Below are positions 20,301-30,113 of a stretch of 64,000 nucleotides of DNA, one piece after another. How positions within the stretch are numbered: the first letter of the stretch is position 1; each line of letters begins with the position of its first letter. The notes under the pieces are model-generated. The model did not search any database. It was given only the letters and a program-made list of their open reading frames with translations, and was not told the DNA's origin. The stretch is from Ctena decussata. Taxonomy: Eukaryota; Mollusca; Bivalvia; Lucinida; Lucinidae. The position numbers were made by a program, and so were the translations under genes. The DNA is taken from positions 16,355,001-16,419,000 of the forward strand of contig OZ022502.1 in the NCBI GenBank assembly GCA_963989385.1. The letters are read 5' to 3'.

Positions 20301-22430
20301 GTTGTTACACAGCCTGACCACAGTCTGAACAGTCTGCTACTAATTTATGGCCCACTTAGTATTTATGGTTATGGAAAGACCTCACTATTTATGGTGATGG
20401 AGAAAGTAGGTATGAATATCTTTTATCTTTAACATAATGTTAATAATCAAGGACTCTTTAAGTCTTCCAGTGCACACAAATCAAGTTTGCTACTATTTTT
20501 GCTCCAAAAAAAATAGAAGGACCCAGAATTTTTTAGCAAAAAAGAGCAGCATTCTTGCATACAAATGATATGCTCTACAATGTTATATCTAATGATCCCA
20601 TCAGTTTTGAACAAATTGGCAGTGATCAATATAATTCTTACGTGTTTTGATGTGCTCTTTGGATACAGTTGAACACATGGGTATATGGCTCTGTGTACAT
20701 CTTAGGATACTGAAACATATCAAAAGAATATTATATCTGATACCAATGTATTTTATACAAAATGTATTGCTGAAAATCTGCATACTTAAAATATTCAGAG
20801 ATTCCAATTAACCCTTCAAGCGCCAAAAAGCAGACGACAAAACTTATGTCTGCAAAAATTCCAAAATATGTTCCATCCAAGCGATATCAAATTGAAAATT
20901 CACAAACTAGAGGGCAAACAGTGTAGATCTACATCAGGATCTGCACTGTTTGCAAATTCTGCCATTTTCACCACTGGCTTAAGTGTTACTTACATTTGCC
21001 AAGTATTTAGGATTAAAAGACAATTCCATTTCTCCCTAAAAGACTGAAACCATGGAAACCATGGAACTGTTAAACACCAACAATACTTTTTGCAGGTTGC
21101 AACAGTGACAATTAAAATTGTTTTTTAAGTTTGTTCACTTATAGTAAGTTATTTCAAAAAGAAATAGCAATCCTAAAAATCATTAACAAACATGATGTGT
21201 CTCATGATGTAAAAACGTTGAACTTCGTCCAAACTTCTGAGTCCTGTGAAATCTGGTGCCGCATGTCTGTAAGGCATTTTCTTTTGCTTCACTGCCAAAA
21301 TAGGTATCCACTATATCATTGCAGGTTGGGTGACAATTGCCATCTACTCATAATAAATCTCAAAGCCTGCCACAGAAGGAACCAAACCTAAAAGTTCTGC
21401 CTTGTATAATAGCTAAAAATCCTACAATGTGACAGTGAATGTCACTATTAAAATGGCTTTAGCAGCCATAGAACTTTGGTACTAGATTGCTTGGCTGGAA
21501 ACCATGTGTTTGATCCCTGGAGGTATGATATGAAAGTATGTGGCCAGACCGGGTATCAAACCCGAGACCTCTGGCTCTTGAGACAGTCCCGCTACCGACT
21601 GCTCTATGCGGCCCTAGACTGCTGGAGGTAAAGTTGTGTATTTGTCGGGTTTTTTATATTTTGCTCCAGTCATACTCTGATTCGATCCTATCTGATCATT
21701 ATATTAGTGGACTGTTCTGTGGTGGAAGAAAGCCAGAAGTAGTTCTCAGCTGTGTAGGGGATACCCTGTGAAACCACCACAATCACCACAGCCAACCGTT
21801 CATACTTGCCAGCGCCGGGTTTGAACCAATGCAGCAGAGGTATGTAGCCAGTCTATAGTTTATACATGTAGGTAAACCTAGCTACCGACAGCGCTATCAG
21901 GGCACTTGTTCTAGGGCGCATGACTTCTCTTCTTCCATTTTTAAGCTCTCCGAAGTGAGCATGCACAACTGAAGATGCCTTCAGCTTGGAATAATTACCT
22001 TGACTTCATATTTCTTCCTGGCAGATCCAACCCTGGCCCCCAGCCACTGAATCATAAAGATGCTTGCTATAAAAACAAGAATAACAAATCCATATTCCGG
22101 AGGCAACTGTATGGTAAAGTTACTCATTTTCTTTACTGCTTCTCAAGTACCTCAGACGTGACAATGATTCAATACTTTAATGTTCTGAAAACAGATTATG
22201 CAGCAATTTTTCGTATACAGAAAAAAACCCAGGTCAAAATCAGGGACGACAAACAAAGGACGCCGCCGATTATAAAAGTTTTTATCCGGGGAGATTTGTG
22301 GCGAACTTACTGGAACTTCATATCGCCGTCTCGCTTGAAACGATCTTGATTCTAGCCAGTTAAGAAGAAACCATGTCATGCAAATAACTAGCAGAACAAA
22401 GCCATATTCACTAGGAATACTTATTTCCAT
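14271..22430 (-). CDS. MGST3: Microsomal glutathione S-transferase 3 (five exons, complete)
   Basis: Minus-strand join of 22311-22430, 20642-20709, 18456-18513, 15993-16065 and 14271-14377: 426 nt, 141 aa plus TAG. All introns start GT and end AG, and the phases (0, 2, 0, 1) fit exactly. The protein is a MAPEG-family integral membrane enzyme. MGST3 conjugates glutathione and reduces lipid hydroperoxides in the endoplasmic reticulum. The N-terminus EYGFVLL leads into helix 1 (about 9-27). The family signature FNCIQRAHQNT sits at 53-63. Helices follow at about 66-82, 86-104 and 114-138. R58, N62, E65, Y99, Y103 and R110 have the spacing of the glutathione-binding residues R51, N55, E58, Y93, Y97 and R104 of leukotriene C4 synthase. 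It is slightly shorter than the usual ~150 residues. The introns are full of MITEs. Function is inferred from the family. Confidence 0.93.
14604..14845. mobile_element. 238-bp palindromic element (family P, copy 4)
   Basis: Starts TATGAGCCGCGACATGAC and ends GTCGTGTCGCGGCTCATA. A well-preserved copy in MGST3 intron 4, 25 bp from the second composite repeat. Confidence 0.85.
14870..15190. repeat. Composite repeat: hairpin plus AGCTCGCCTG element (copy 2)
   Basis: Second copy of the arrangement at 12835-13150: CTTTCxTGACTTC lead, hairpin, ACAAGACCTGTCA linker, GATAGCTCGCCTGACAGCGC, and GGGGGTAGTxCAATAGCT near the end. It differs by small indels. Confidence 0.7.
14920..15000. repeat. Dispersed GAATTTGCTCC hairpin repeat (copy 3)
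   Basis: Core ATGCTCCTAGGGGAGCAAAT within AAATCTACTCTAAAAGG and TTAGAGTTGACCTCC. Confidence 0.7.
15993..16065 (-). CDS. MGST3: MGST3 exon 4
   Basis: Acceptor CTGTTGTAG and donor GTAATT. Codes KLSAACGVLWILARVVYAMG then YYSG, holding helix 3 and the Y99/Y103 pair. Starts in phase 0 and ends with one extra base. Confidence 0.93.
16433..16661. mobile_element. MITE with AACCCTTTTTxGACC ends (cousin of family Q)
   Basis: Starts TTAACCCTTTTTTGACCAG and ends CGGTCTAAAAAGGGTTAA. Centre: GCAAACAATGTAGGCCCTGA and a perfect GACGCCGCATGTTGCGGCGTC palindrome, then ATTGTTTGC. It shares the GCAAAC...GTTTGC core plan with the elements at 11340 and 20812. Confidence 0.75.
16881..17102. mobile_element. MITE, 222 bp, near-perfect palindrome with GGGGCCGTATTC ends
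   Basis: Begins GGGGCCGTATTCATAAAG and ends TTTATGAATACGGCCCC. Inner arms GGAGATTCCCTACAACTATG and its complement flank GGAACAGTCTTTGTAAGACTG. Non-coding; lies in MGST3 intron 3. Confidence 0.85.
17827..17905. repeat. Short palindrome
   Basis: AAACTACTGTCAGTACTGAT and TTCAAAGTA pair with TACTTTGAGATATCAGTAGTTT around TTTTCTGGATCCAGAAAA. A diverged half-copy sits at about 17755-17800. Confidence 0.6.
17945..18075. mobile_element. Palindromic MITE, ~130 bp
   Basis: Arms TCTGATGTTTATCGAAGTAT...CATTGGGTCGC and its complement ending AATAAACACCAGAAA, around AACCCCGAAGGGGTT. The motif TTGAAGTATAAACTACATT recurs once more at 18298-18316. Confidence 0.7.
18456..18513 (-). CDS. MGST3: MGST3 exon 3
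   Basis: Donor GTAAGT at 18455 and below; acceptor CTTTTACAG. Completes T63, then codes LEGYPIFLVLLIFGGLLYP, the second helix of the MAPEG fold. E65 is the glutathione-binding position. Confidence 0.93.
18551..18788. mobile_element. 238-bp palindromic element (family P, copy 5)
   Basis: Starts TGAGCCGTGACACGAC and ends CTCGTGTCGCGGCTCA, with all inner blocks intact. It lies 38 bp upstream of MGST3 exon 3, in intron 2. Confidence 0.88.
19186..19266. repeat. Short MITE-like hairpin
   Basis: ACTGGGACACCTAAAA on the left pairs with TTTTCAGGTGTCCCAAT on the right; the inner CATTTATCCCAAATGGAT is also self-complementary. About 80 bp. Confidence 0.6.
19386..20257. mobile_element. Mutator-like non-autonomous element, 872 bp, 9-bp target duplication
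   Basis: Terminal inverted repeats of about 55 bp: GGCTATTACTAAAACxTTGT, then CCGCACCGCACTCGGG and TAAAATAGAATACCGCAC, with weaker similarity further in. The nine bases AGCTAAAAA flank both sides (19377-19385 and 20258-20266). A 9-bp duplication fits Mutator-like elements. The interior is AT-rich and I see no transposase. The insertion lies in MGST3 intron 2. Confidence 0.8.
20642..20709 (-). CDS. MGST3: MGST3 exon 2
   Basis: Acceptor TATGTTTCAG and donor GTAAGA. Codes YPKMYTEPYTHV then FNCIQRAHQN, the most conserved block of MGST3. Phase 0 in, phase 2 out. Confidence 0.95.
20812..20990 (-). mobile_element. ~180-bp inverted-repeat element (family Q, copy 2)
   Basis: Reverse-orientation copy of 11340-11522: CGCCAAAAAGCAGACGACAA, ACTAGAGGGCAAACAGTGTA and GATCTGCACTGTTTGCAAA match that element's complement. 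Confidence 0.7.
21440..21606 (-). mobile_element. tRNA-derived SINE fragment (family S, copy 2)
   Basis: The minus strand reads GGGCCGCATAGAGCAGTCGG (A box), then GGTTTGATACCCGGTCTGG (B box and acceptor side) and CACATACTTTC. The same head and junction occur in the intact SINE at 50380. The anticodon arm does not pair as in a working tRNA. The body is truncated. Confidence 0.6.
21800..21910 (-). repeat. Second tRNA-like remnant
   Basis: The minus strand contains CTGATAGCGCTGTCGGTAGC and, about 60 bases later, TTGGTTCAAACCCGGCGCTGG, an A/B box pair with a longer than normal spacer. Probably a SINE head. Confidence 0.4.
22311..22430 (-). CDS. MGST3: MGST3 exon 1 (start)
   Basis: ATG at 22430 and downwards; 40 codons, MEISIPSEYGFVLLVICMTW to RRRYEVP, then donor GTAAGT. 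The open frame extends a few codons upstream, but that stretch has no in-frame ATG. EYGFVLL is the hallmark MGST3 start. Confidence 0.9.
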
Positions 22431-22799
22431 CTTATTTGTTGAATTATTTTTCACATGATTTTCTACTTTCGCTATGACCGGAAACGAATCTTTGACTGAG
22501 CACCGGTTGCTTATGAGCCGAACCGTACTAGAATCTGCGTAAACTACTCACACTGCGGTGTCACGAACTACCGAATCAGACAAAGCGATAACGGATCGGA
22601 TTACGAAATTACCGGATCGGACTCAGAGGCTACCCGTGATTGTTTCGAACGGTACTCGAACAAAACGGACCATGACCATGTTAGAAGACAAACCAGACCA
22701 CATATAAGGACAAACCGGGCTACGTTTCGGATATACCGTATCATCAACTGTAAATAGAATTATTTCAGATAGAGCAGATTATAATAAATTATTCCATTA
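22431..22799. other. 5' flank of MGST3
   Basis: Likely promoter side of MGST3. I see no clear TATA box. The stretch 22560-22740 carries repeated GGATCGGA and AAACGGACCA/AAACCGGG words. Similar words, complemented, occur at 23910-24010 (GGTCCGTTTTGTCC), so an inverted-repeat element may bracket the LINE relic. Confidence 0.35.
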
Positions 22800-23480
22800 A
22801 TTACTAGGAAGTTACAGGGAAACGGATCAAGAAGATCAATGCTTCCTATACCTTAGAGGGAACGGTCCTCAGTAACGTAGAAACTATCAAGTACCTCGGC
22901 ATAACCATTACCAATGATTTGAAATGGAATACACATGTCAGCAATATTTGCATTAAGGCTAATAGGACCATTGGCTTCCTCAGACGTAACTTAGCAGCAT
23001 GTCCACAAGACGTTAAAGAGTCCGCATACAAGGGACTGGTACGTCCAGTCTTGGAGTATGTATTTCAGTTTGGGATCCTCAAAGTATACTTCTTCAAGAT
23101 GAACTTGAGAAGGTGCAGAAAAGGGCAGCTAGATTTGTAACGGGGAATTACACATCTGAAACTGGGAGTATGACTGGCATTCTGGAGAAACTTAAGTGGG
23201 AATCCCTGAAAAAAAGAAGGAAAGATAGTAGACTCATAATGCTTTACAAAGGTCTGAAGGGTGCAGCCAGTAAACCCATAAATGACCTTGTTCCCCCAAG
23301 TAGGCGTACCAGGAATCATCATTCCCTGGCATTTCAAACCCCATTGGCTGGGACTGACATTTACAAGTCCAGCTTTTTCCCCAGACTATAAGAGATTGGA
23401 ATTCTTTGGAAGATTCCATTATTTCTGCTGCTGATTGTGCAGAGGATTCAGCTACTAAGTTTATTCTCTTGTAAGGGCTA
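22800..23480 (+). pseudogene. LINE reverse transcriptase 3' fragment (family L, copy 2)
   Basis: Frame 1 reads NVETIKYLGITITNDLKWNT, KANRTIGFLRRNL and KGLVRPVLEY, the region after the catalytic YxDD of non-LTR reverse transcriptases (thumb). A frameshift near 23060-23110 moves it to WDPQSILLQDELEKVQKRAA, then LKWESLKKRRKDSRLIMLYK and NDLVPPSRRTRNH. The palm and endonuclease are missing. Jockey/CR1-like by motif. Confidence 0.85.
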
Positions 23481-24829
23481 AGGACTAGTTCCCTGATTCA
23501 CAGGTCCTGGTGAATGATTGTCCTTGGATATATCACCAGTAAACAATTCTAATTCTGTTTCTGACTAAAATTTAAACCTTTATGATCCATTTTTACAGAA
23601 AAAGGAAGAAGAAGAAATTATTTTTGTTGCTCCTTTTTTCCCCAAAGAAAATCAAGTATAAAGTACGGACAGACAGTCAACAAGCAATATACCCCTGCAA
23701 CTTCTTCGAATTTGATGGCATGAAAAGGGTTGCTTAAAAGTTCAAATATATTCCATTTTCGTCGTCATTATTTTAAATGTGTTTTTTTAAGCTATAACGT
23801 TGATAAATGAGTAAGATTTTATCCTAATAACATGCAAATTGCATTGTAAATGTCGCACCTGAATTTAGATCTTTAATGTAATTTTAATAAAAATGTATTG
23901 CCTGGTATGCCCTGTAACGGGTCCGTTTTGTCCTAATACCTGGTCCGTTTCGTTCTAAAGGTGGCCCGTGGTCCGTTTTGTCCATAGTCCGTTTGGTCCC
24001 TAATTCGTTTAGAACATATGCACAAATACCTCTTCAATTCTTGAATGTCTTGTTAAATAGAAAGAAGAGTTATATATAAGTGCACGTATATACCAAACAG
24101 CTAATTCTGTATTCTGTACTTTCTTCTCCTCCTACATAGGAGAACCATGTGAATCTAACACATGTATAAATTTAAAAAATCATGTATCGTCTTAAGAACT
24201 GTTTATATAAAAGACTTTTATACAGTATTTACAGTTGTTATACACTAGCTAACGTTATGTACATGTAGTTCTATTCACACGATAAACTTTGTGTTCTAAA
24301 ACTTACTGAATAATAAAACTGATGAGATTGATGCCCCTACCGCTTTCTTGTACTAAGATTCTGTAAAAGTCTGTATCGCAGACTATGTAGTGAACATTTT
24401 AACATCCGACAATGAAACTCGAGTATTATTAGTGTTGCTAACTATGGTGGCTGGTTTGTGCCATTTCGTCTTTTTGTCTTTTCGCCGCGAAAAGACGCCA
24501 CGCGAAAAGACGAAAAGACGCCATGCGAAAAAACGAAAAAGCGCCAGGCGAAAAGACGAAATAACGCCATGCGAAAAGACGTTAAGACGAAATCCGCCAC
24601 GCAAAAAGACGAACTTTCAGCGCGAAAAGACGAAAAAACGCCATGCAAAAAGACGCCATTTGAAACTCTTATATTGTCGTCTTTTCGCGTGGCGTCTTTT
24701 TGTCTTTTCGCATGGCGTTATTTCGTCTTTTCGCTGCGAAAAGACGAAAAGACGCCTTGCAAAAAGACGAAATAATGCCACGCGAAATGACGAAAAGACG
24801 AAATACCGACACTGCATTTTTGCCTTCCT

Positions 24830-24925
24830 TCTCTGTAAGGGACAACTCCTAAAGGAAAGACTTTGCTCTTCTAAGAGCAAATTCTTTCGTTTAAGAGCAA
24901 CCCCCTTTAAGAAAGGATTTCTAAC
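24830..24925. repeat. Dispersed GAATTTGCTCC hairpin repeat (copy 4)
   Basis: TTTGCTCTTCTAAGAGCAAA within AACTCCTAAAGGAAAG and TTCTTTCGTTTAAGAGCAAC. It lies just inside the left arm of the foldback. Confidence 0.65.
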
Positions 24926-25498
24926 TAGGGAAAACTTGAAGAGGAAGTCACAGAAGTGACTCCTTTGTAAAAATGGCGGAAGGGGGCATATTTTCAATAT
25001 AAAAGTGATCCCTCACGGAGGTGCATTTAGATTAAAAGTACTTCTTTCAACAAATAATTATGTCTTGCTTAATTGCAGCTCAGTGATACTATATTCTTAA
25101 ATATTGGGATACATATGCGTTAGCCAAAAGAGCAGTCTTATCAGGCTCTGCTCTGTCTGCGAGGGGCACGTCTTTAGAAATCTATAAAATTGTTCAAATT
25201 TTGGGTTAGCTGCAGGTTAATGTATGCCAAATTAGGGAGAATACTGTATTGTTTTGTTTTCATATCAGTGTTTGTATAAACACCTTCGTCTGTTGACTCC
25301 ATAAATTGTGAGAGATTACATGGTCAACATGGTACTTAATCTTTTTGGTAGTTTAAGATCAAAATCAAAACGAAGATATGAAATTGTTTGGAGTATTTTT
25401 CTTCAAACCATAAGGACGGCTCACTTTCTTGTCTGTCCGTTCAGTAGAAATACCATAATGGCCTTCCTCATATTTTTGATCATGTTTCTAAGAAACAC

Positions 25499-25525
25499 AC
25501 GCACACACACACACACACACACACC
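25499..25525 (+). repeat. (CA)n microsatellite
   Basis: An uninterrupted CACACACA tract after a CACACG start. Confidence 0.9.
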
Positions 25526-26247
25526 CACATTTCAGTGGCAAAAACTGCAAACCGTGATTAGTCCACGTCTCACAAGATTGCAGTCTGATCAGGGTCTACT
25601 CAGTTTAATCAAAACACTTGTCTAAGTATAAGTGTCTTAACTGTAATATGAATAGAATATTTAGATATGTTAATTGCAAAACGGTACCATACTGACCGAA
25701 AATATTGCCGACTCCACATTAATTTTTATAGTCTATCCTTATAATTTTTAGCCGTCGAAAAAGAAAATGAAATAGCATTTCAGTGCGAACAATCATCAGA
25801 CTGCATCATAAGCTGTGTTTGCAGTAGTCTGATATGAGTCTTCACAGTTTACTCAGACAATCTGTCTAAGCATTAGGAATCAATACAGTTATCAATAAAA
25901 GGGTATTTGTGTGTCGTTATTTCGTCTTTTCGCGTGGCGTTATTTCGTCTTTTCGCATGGCGTCTTTTCGCCGCGTTATTTCATCTTTTCGCCATGCGAA
26001 AAGACGAACAGACGAAATAACGCCACGCGAAAATATGAAATAACGCCATGCAAAAAGACGAAAAGACGCAACGCGAAAAGACGACAAAATAAAGTTTCAA
26101 ATGGCGTCTTTTCGCATGGCATTTTTCGTCTTTTAGCGCTGAAATTTCGTCTTTTCGCGTGGCGGGTCTCGACTTTTCGTCTTTTCGCATGGCGTTTTTT
26201 CGTCTTTTCGTCTTTTCGCATGGCTTCTTTTCGCGGCGAAAAGACAT

Positions 26248-27109
26248 GGCCAACTTTCCAATAACTGAGTCTCGCCAATACCTGTGCGATATGATACACA
26301 AAAATGCATTGATTTAGATAGGAGGTGACTTTTTAACAACCAATTATAAAATAATTATAAAAGATAGAAACTCTGTGCTGGCGGCATAGAAAACTACATT
26401 ATTTCCCGATTACGCTGATATGTTTTTCATAATTTTATAGTAAGAACATTTTGGTCTATTTTCGGGTTATTTGTTATGACCAGTAAAATGATTAAATATA
26501 TAGCAAAATCAGCATAAATTTGACAGATTGATACATTTTAAATTAAGATAAGTACAAGATTTGAGATCTAATTGACTGTGTGCTGGCGGTTCCATTTTCC
26601 TTAATATTAGACCTTTATACTGATATATAATTTATTTAGCTAAACATTGGACTTTTTAGTCTATTTTGCGATTTAAATTAGAAACCATAATTTCAAATTT
26701 AGTTAGAATCACATTCCGGAGGTGTACGGTTAATGCCGATGATTTACGAACAGCTGAGAAACTAAAGAACAGCTGAAGTACTAGATCATCGCATGCTATA
26801 GGTGCGTAGATTAACTGTATTTATTTAATCCAATTCATGCGATACGTTTTGCACATCATATTATCAAACATGCAATTTAAGACAAATAAGTTGATTCCTA
26901 TTCTTTCTTTCTTTTCATCACATTATTTTTTTATTATTATTATTATTACTATTATTTTTTTTTTGCTTAAAATGAGAAGACAATATTGTGATTGCAACTA
27001 TCTTCGGTACTTTAATCTTAGTAACACTTACTACCAATTATGAATTTGATCCATTTTGCTAATTATGGCTTCAATTTGCTGCATCGGTAAAGACTTTGAT
27101 GTTATTGTA
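26248..27109. other. Intergenic, no gene seen
   Basis: AT-rich; contains a (TTA)n/T-run tract at about 26928-26965. AACTCTGTGCTGGCGGCATA at about 26370 and GACTGTGTGCTGGCGGTTCC at about 26575 are short direct repeats. No exon is supported. Confidence 0.5.
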
Positions 27110-27131
27110 GAACAGAACAGAACAGAACAAA
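27110..27131 (-). repeat. (GAACA)n tail
   Basis: Four copies of GAACA next to AAACCTTTATTA. Read on the minus strand this is AATAAAGGTTT followed by (TGTTC)n, a form typical of the 3' tail of a non-LTR element. The body to the right (to about 27230) is not recognisable. Confidence 0.55.
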
Positions 27132-27330
27132 CCTTTATTAAAGTCATACAAAACCCAGGCCATACGCAGATGGCATGAGGGCTGTTAACAAAAGAATACC
27201 ATTACAAATAGTGACGTCACAATATGTGGTTATAACTATACAACATGATTTCAGAAACTGGAGAGTGATATATTAGGTTCCTATTATGTTCCAATCACCT
27301 GTAAAATTGGTTCAAATTCGTAGTTACGGA

Positions 27331-27358
27331 AGGGGGGGGGGGGGAGGGGGGGGGGGAG
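27331..27358 (+). repeat. Poly-G tract
   Basis: Twenty-seven nearly uninterrupted G residues with one A. It can form a G-quadruplex and is a likely assembly-error spot. Confidence 0.9.
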
Positions 27359-27458
27359 AATTCCTGTAATAAATTGATGGCAAAAAGAGGGGACTGAGAT
27401 TTCACGGAGAGAGCATCTGTTGCCAAAAAACAAGTACAGTATATATTGTTCATTACTG

Positions 27459-27552
27459 CCAGCCGGGCGCATGGCAAAGCAGAATCAACGTGAATTCAAC
27501 GTCATAACGTTGGATTAACGTCGATTCAGCGCCAACGCCATGCGCCCGCTGG
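27459..27552. mobile_element. Small MITE with CCAGCCGGGCGC ends
   Basis: Ends CCAGCCGGGCGCATGGC and GCCATGCGCCCGCTGGG. The interior is built of ATTCAACGTCATAACGTTGG and ATTAACGTCGATTCA words. Confidence 0.75.
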
Positions 27553-28242
27553 GTATACAATTAAAATTTAGCTTACATATTAAAGCCGAAAAAAATCATA
27601 TCAATTTTACGTCTACAGTCTAAGGGAACATGATAAGACACAAAGTATACTTTCCAGAACATAAAGAACACTAGATCTATACAAAGTATATCTTGAGTTG
27701 ATAAATAATATAGACATCTACTGTAACAAATGCTCGTGCTAGGCGAGATTAGCTACCAAAGCGTATTAGACGGGCCTACTTTACAAAGGTAGCGCAATCA
27801 CAACTGCTCTTTGCTTATGAATCAAATCACGTGCTTCTTCTCTGTCTGCCGTACCTCCGAAATGAAACAGCCTAAATGTGTACAGACGAATTTTGACAAA
27901 TAGTATTTTGATGTTCTGTGTTTATGGATTATTGAGCCATTTTCGAAGTAAGGATATATTATATCAAAATAGCAGGTATTACAATTGCAGATATACATGT
28001 ATATTGCTTTATGCTAGTTTATGTTTAATAGATATAAACCATTGAGTGACCATGCCCAGGTGGCACACAGTGCTGAAAGAGCACCAGAGCAACGTCGATG
28101 CGACGTCATCAGCGTCAGTAAGACATCACGGTGTCTCTACTGGCAAGTTCAGTTAAGAATTGCCCCTTCTGATAAGATTAAGGCCTTTCAACAATACAGA
28201 TAAATGCTATCGCGTTGGAGGTTTAAAATAACTTATAAGCAA

Positions 28243-28358
28243 CCCACTGGGCGCACAGCACTGAATCAAAATTGAACAAACGCTGATTCAACGTCATGAC
28301 GTTGAATCAACGTCGATTCAATGTCGACTGCAGACCTAAATGCTGAGCGCACGCTGGG
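28243..28358. mobile_element. Small MITE with CCCACTGGGCGC ends
   Basis: Starts CCCACTGGGCGCACAGC and ends GCTGAGCGCACGCTGGG. The interior GATTCAACGTCATGACGTTG then AATCAACG is palindromic. Same design as 27459 and 62565. Confidence 0.75.
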
Positions 28359-28439
28359 ATATACAGTGATTGTTCAACTCCGCGTCATTTAGAAATTACA
28401 GAGCATATAGCGCAATGATATTTTATGATCCGTCTCAGT

Positions 28440-29300
28440 AACAGGGCTTTCAACCTTTCAATATGTGCAATACTATACTGACCTTTAGGGTCTATGTCCT
28501 GTCAACAAAATACAAATTAATAACTCTTGTTCAGATCACTCAGAAATTAAGACCTTTCAACAGCTGTGACTAAACGTCCGCTAAATCATTTCCAGCTTGC
28601 CACCCTTTGACAATTATATGAATTAATGAAGGTTCACGGCCCTTCAACGGTTTATCCAATCATTAGAGGCTTCCAACCCTCAACAGTTAAAAAGGCACTG
28701 AGGATCTACGGTCCCTATGTACGTCACACTAACCCTTACAAGTTTACAACCCCTCAACAGCCAGTTAGATCAAAGAGGGTTTGAAGTCTTACAACAGTTG
28801 CATAAATCCTTGGAGGTTTACGTCCTTTCAACAGTTATATAGACCAATGAGGACCTACGGTCCCGCAACACGTCACACCAACCCTTATAGGTTTACAACC
28901 TCTCAACAGTCATTCAGATCATAGAAGGTTTAAAACCTATCAACAGTTACATAAATTCTTAGAGTTTTACGACCCTTCAACAGTTATATAAACCACTGAG
29001 GACCTATGATCCCAAAACACGTCAAACTAACCGATAGAAGTTTACAACCCCTCAAGAGTCAAACAGATCATAGAAGGTTTAAAGTCTTTGAACAGTTACA
29101 TAAATCCTTTGAGGTTTACGTCCCTTCGACAGTTATATTGACACTGAGGACCTACGATCCCTCAGCGCGTCACTCTAACCCTTATAGGTTTACAACCCCT
29201 CAACGGTCAGTCAGAGCATAGAAGGTATAAAGCCTTTCAATAGTTACATAAATCCTTGGAGGTTTACGTCTCTTCAACGGTTATATAGACCCTCGAACGT
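28440..29300 (+). repeat. ~150-bp tandem array with internal subrepeats
   Basis: GAGGACCTACGGTCCC (with variants) recurs at about 28695, 28848, 28995 and 29146, giving a 147-153-bp period. Inside each unit, TTTACAACCCxTCAACAGTx words recur every 30-50 bp. The first third is more decayed. No coding frame persists across units. Confidence 0.75.
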
Positions 29301-29934
29301 TTAGTATGAACAGTACCATGTATATAGTAATAATAAATTCCTATTCATTTTCAAAATGTCTGATTATGATATTCATAAACACACTCAGTTTTTTTTATTA
29401 CACCACTGTTATTGTTATTCAAAAGCTGACTGAACTTAATAATATTTGGGCGTGTAAAGAAATACCTTTCAACCAAAAGTTGTCTGTCCTCTTTAAAGAA
29501 CTCGCACTCCAATATGTAATGAAATTCATCCCCTACTGAATTACTGTTGTAGACGACAGTTTGAAACGGAGAGAACTAATGTTGATAGTAAAGGTGTTAA
29601 TGCCAATTAATGGCAATTATTGTTCGCTTTACTCAGTTTTGACTCAAACTTGATAAGTTAATTGTACACAAAAAGTGTGCAAGCATCAATTAAGATCTCA
29701 TCAGAATGTTAACTAAAGCGCTGAATGATGGGGAGGTATTTTATCATCTGTTAGACTAAACTGAACAGTGAAAGACTGCACATTCTGATCGAGTATTCAG
29801 AGAGTCAGTTGCAGAAGAGGCAGAAATAATAATAGAAAAAAAAATAATGATAAAATGCAGAAATGTGCAGGCTGATCTGAGATTCATTATTTTCATTGAT
29901 ATTTATTGGTGTTCTGAGGAACAAATGACCCGCT

Positions 29935-30113
29935 ACCCGCGACACGAGAAAACCAATGGAGTGGTTCTTATCCCAGCGCACACTCAGGTCATCCTCCCAG
30001 TCTGATCAGAGCCTTCGCTAAGCGCTAACAGGGTAGCAAAGGATGCCCAGGCTGATCTGAGACTGCGCCGGGCGCACAATCATTTTGTTTGTTTTTCTCG
30101 TGTCGCGACTCAA
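29935..30113. mobile_element. Deleted family P palindromic element (copy 6)
   Basis: Starts CCGCGACACGAGAAAACC and ends GTTTTTCTCGTGTCGCGACTCA, but is ~60 bp shorter than the other copies. The loss lies mostly at the centre. Confidence 0.75.

Larger units (their letters stand above)
24470..26247. mobile_element. 1.8-kb foldback element with motif-array arms
   Basis: The left arm (24470-24812) and right arm (25910-26247) are inverted copies. Each is a patchwork of GAAAAGACG, ACGCCATGCG and CGAAATAACG in both directions. TTTGAAACTCTTATATTG on the left faces AAAATAAAGTTTCAAATGG on the right. The ends read TTTTCGCCGCGAAAAG on the left and CTTTTCGCGGCGAAAAG on the right. About 1.1 kb of ordinary AT-rich DNA separates the arms. 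Long ORFs through the arms are by-products of the motif. Confidence 0.75.

Noticed and set aside
21535..21606. A tRNA gene on the minus strand
   Set aside because: Same SINE head as at 50380. The anticodon stem does not pair.
22152..22310. Extension of the MGST3 first exon into the following open frame
   Set aside because: A GTAAGT donor follows CCA at 22311, and MGST3 homology continues only in the exon at 20709. The extension is intron.
24383..24997. ORFs of 68-189 codons rich in Arg/Lys/Glu or Phe/Ser/Leu
   Set aside because: By-products of the GAAAAGACG word array in the foldback arms. Equivalent ORFs occur in the other arm (25911-26339).
28440..29300. CRISPR-like regular repetition
   Set aside because: Units of ~150 bp with graded similarity and no constant repeat/unique spacer pattern, in a eukaryotic genome; an ordinary tandem repeat.
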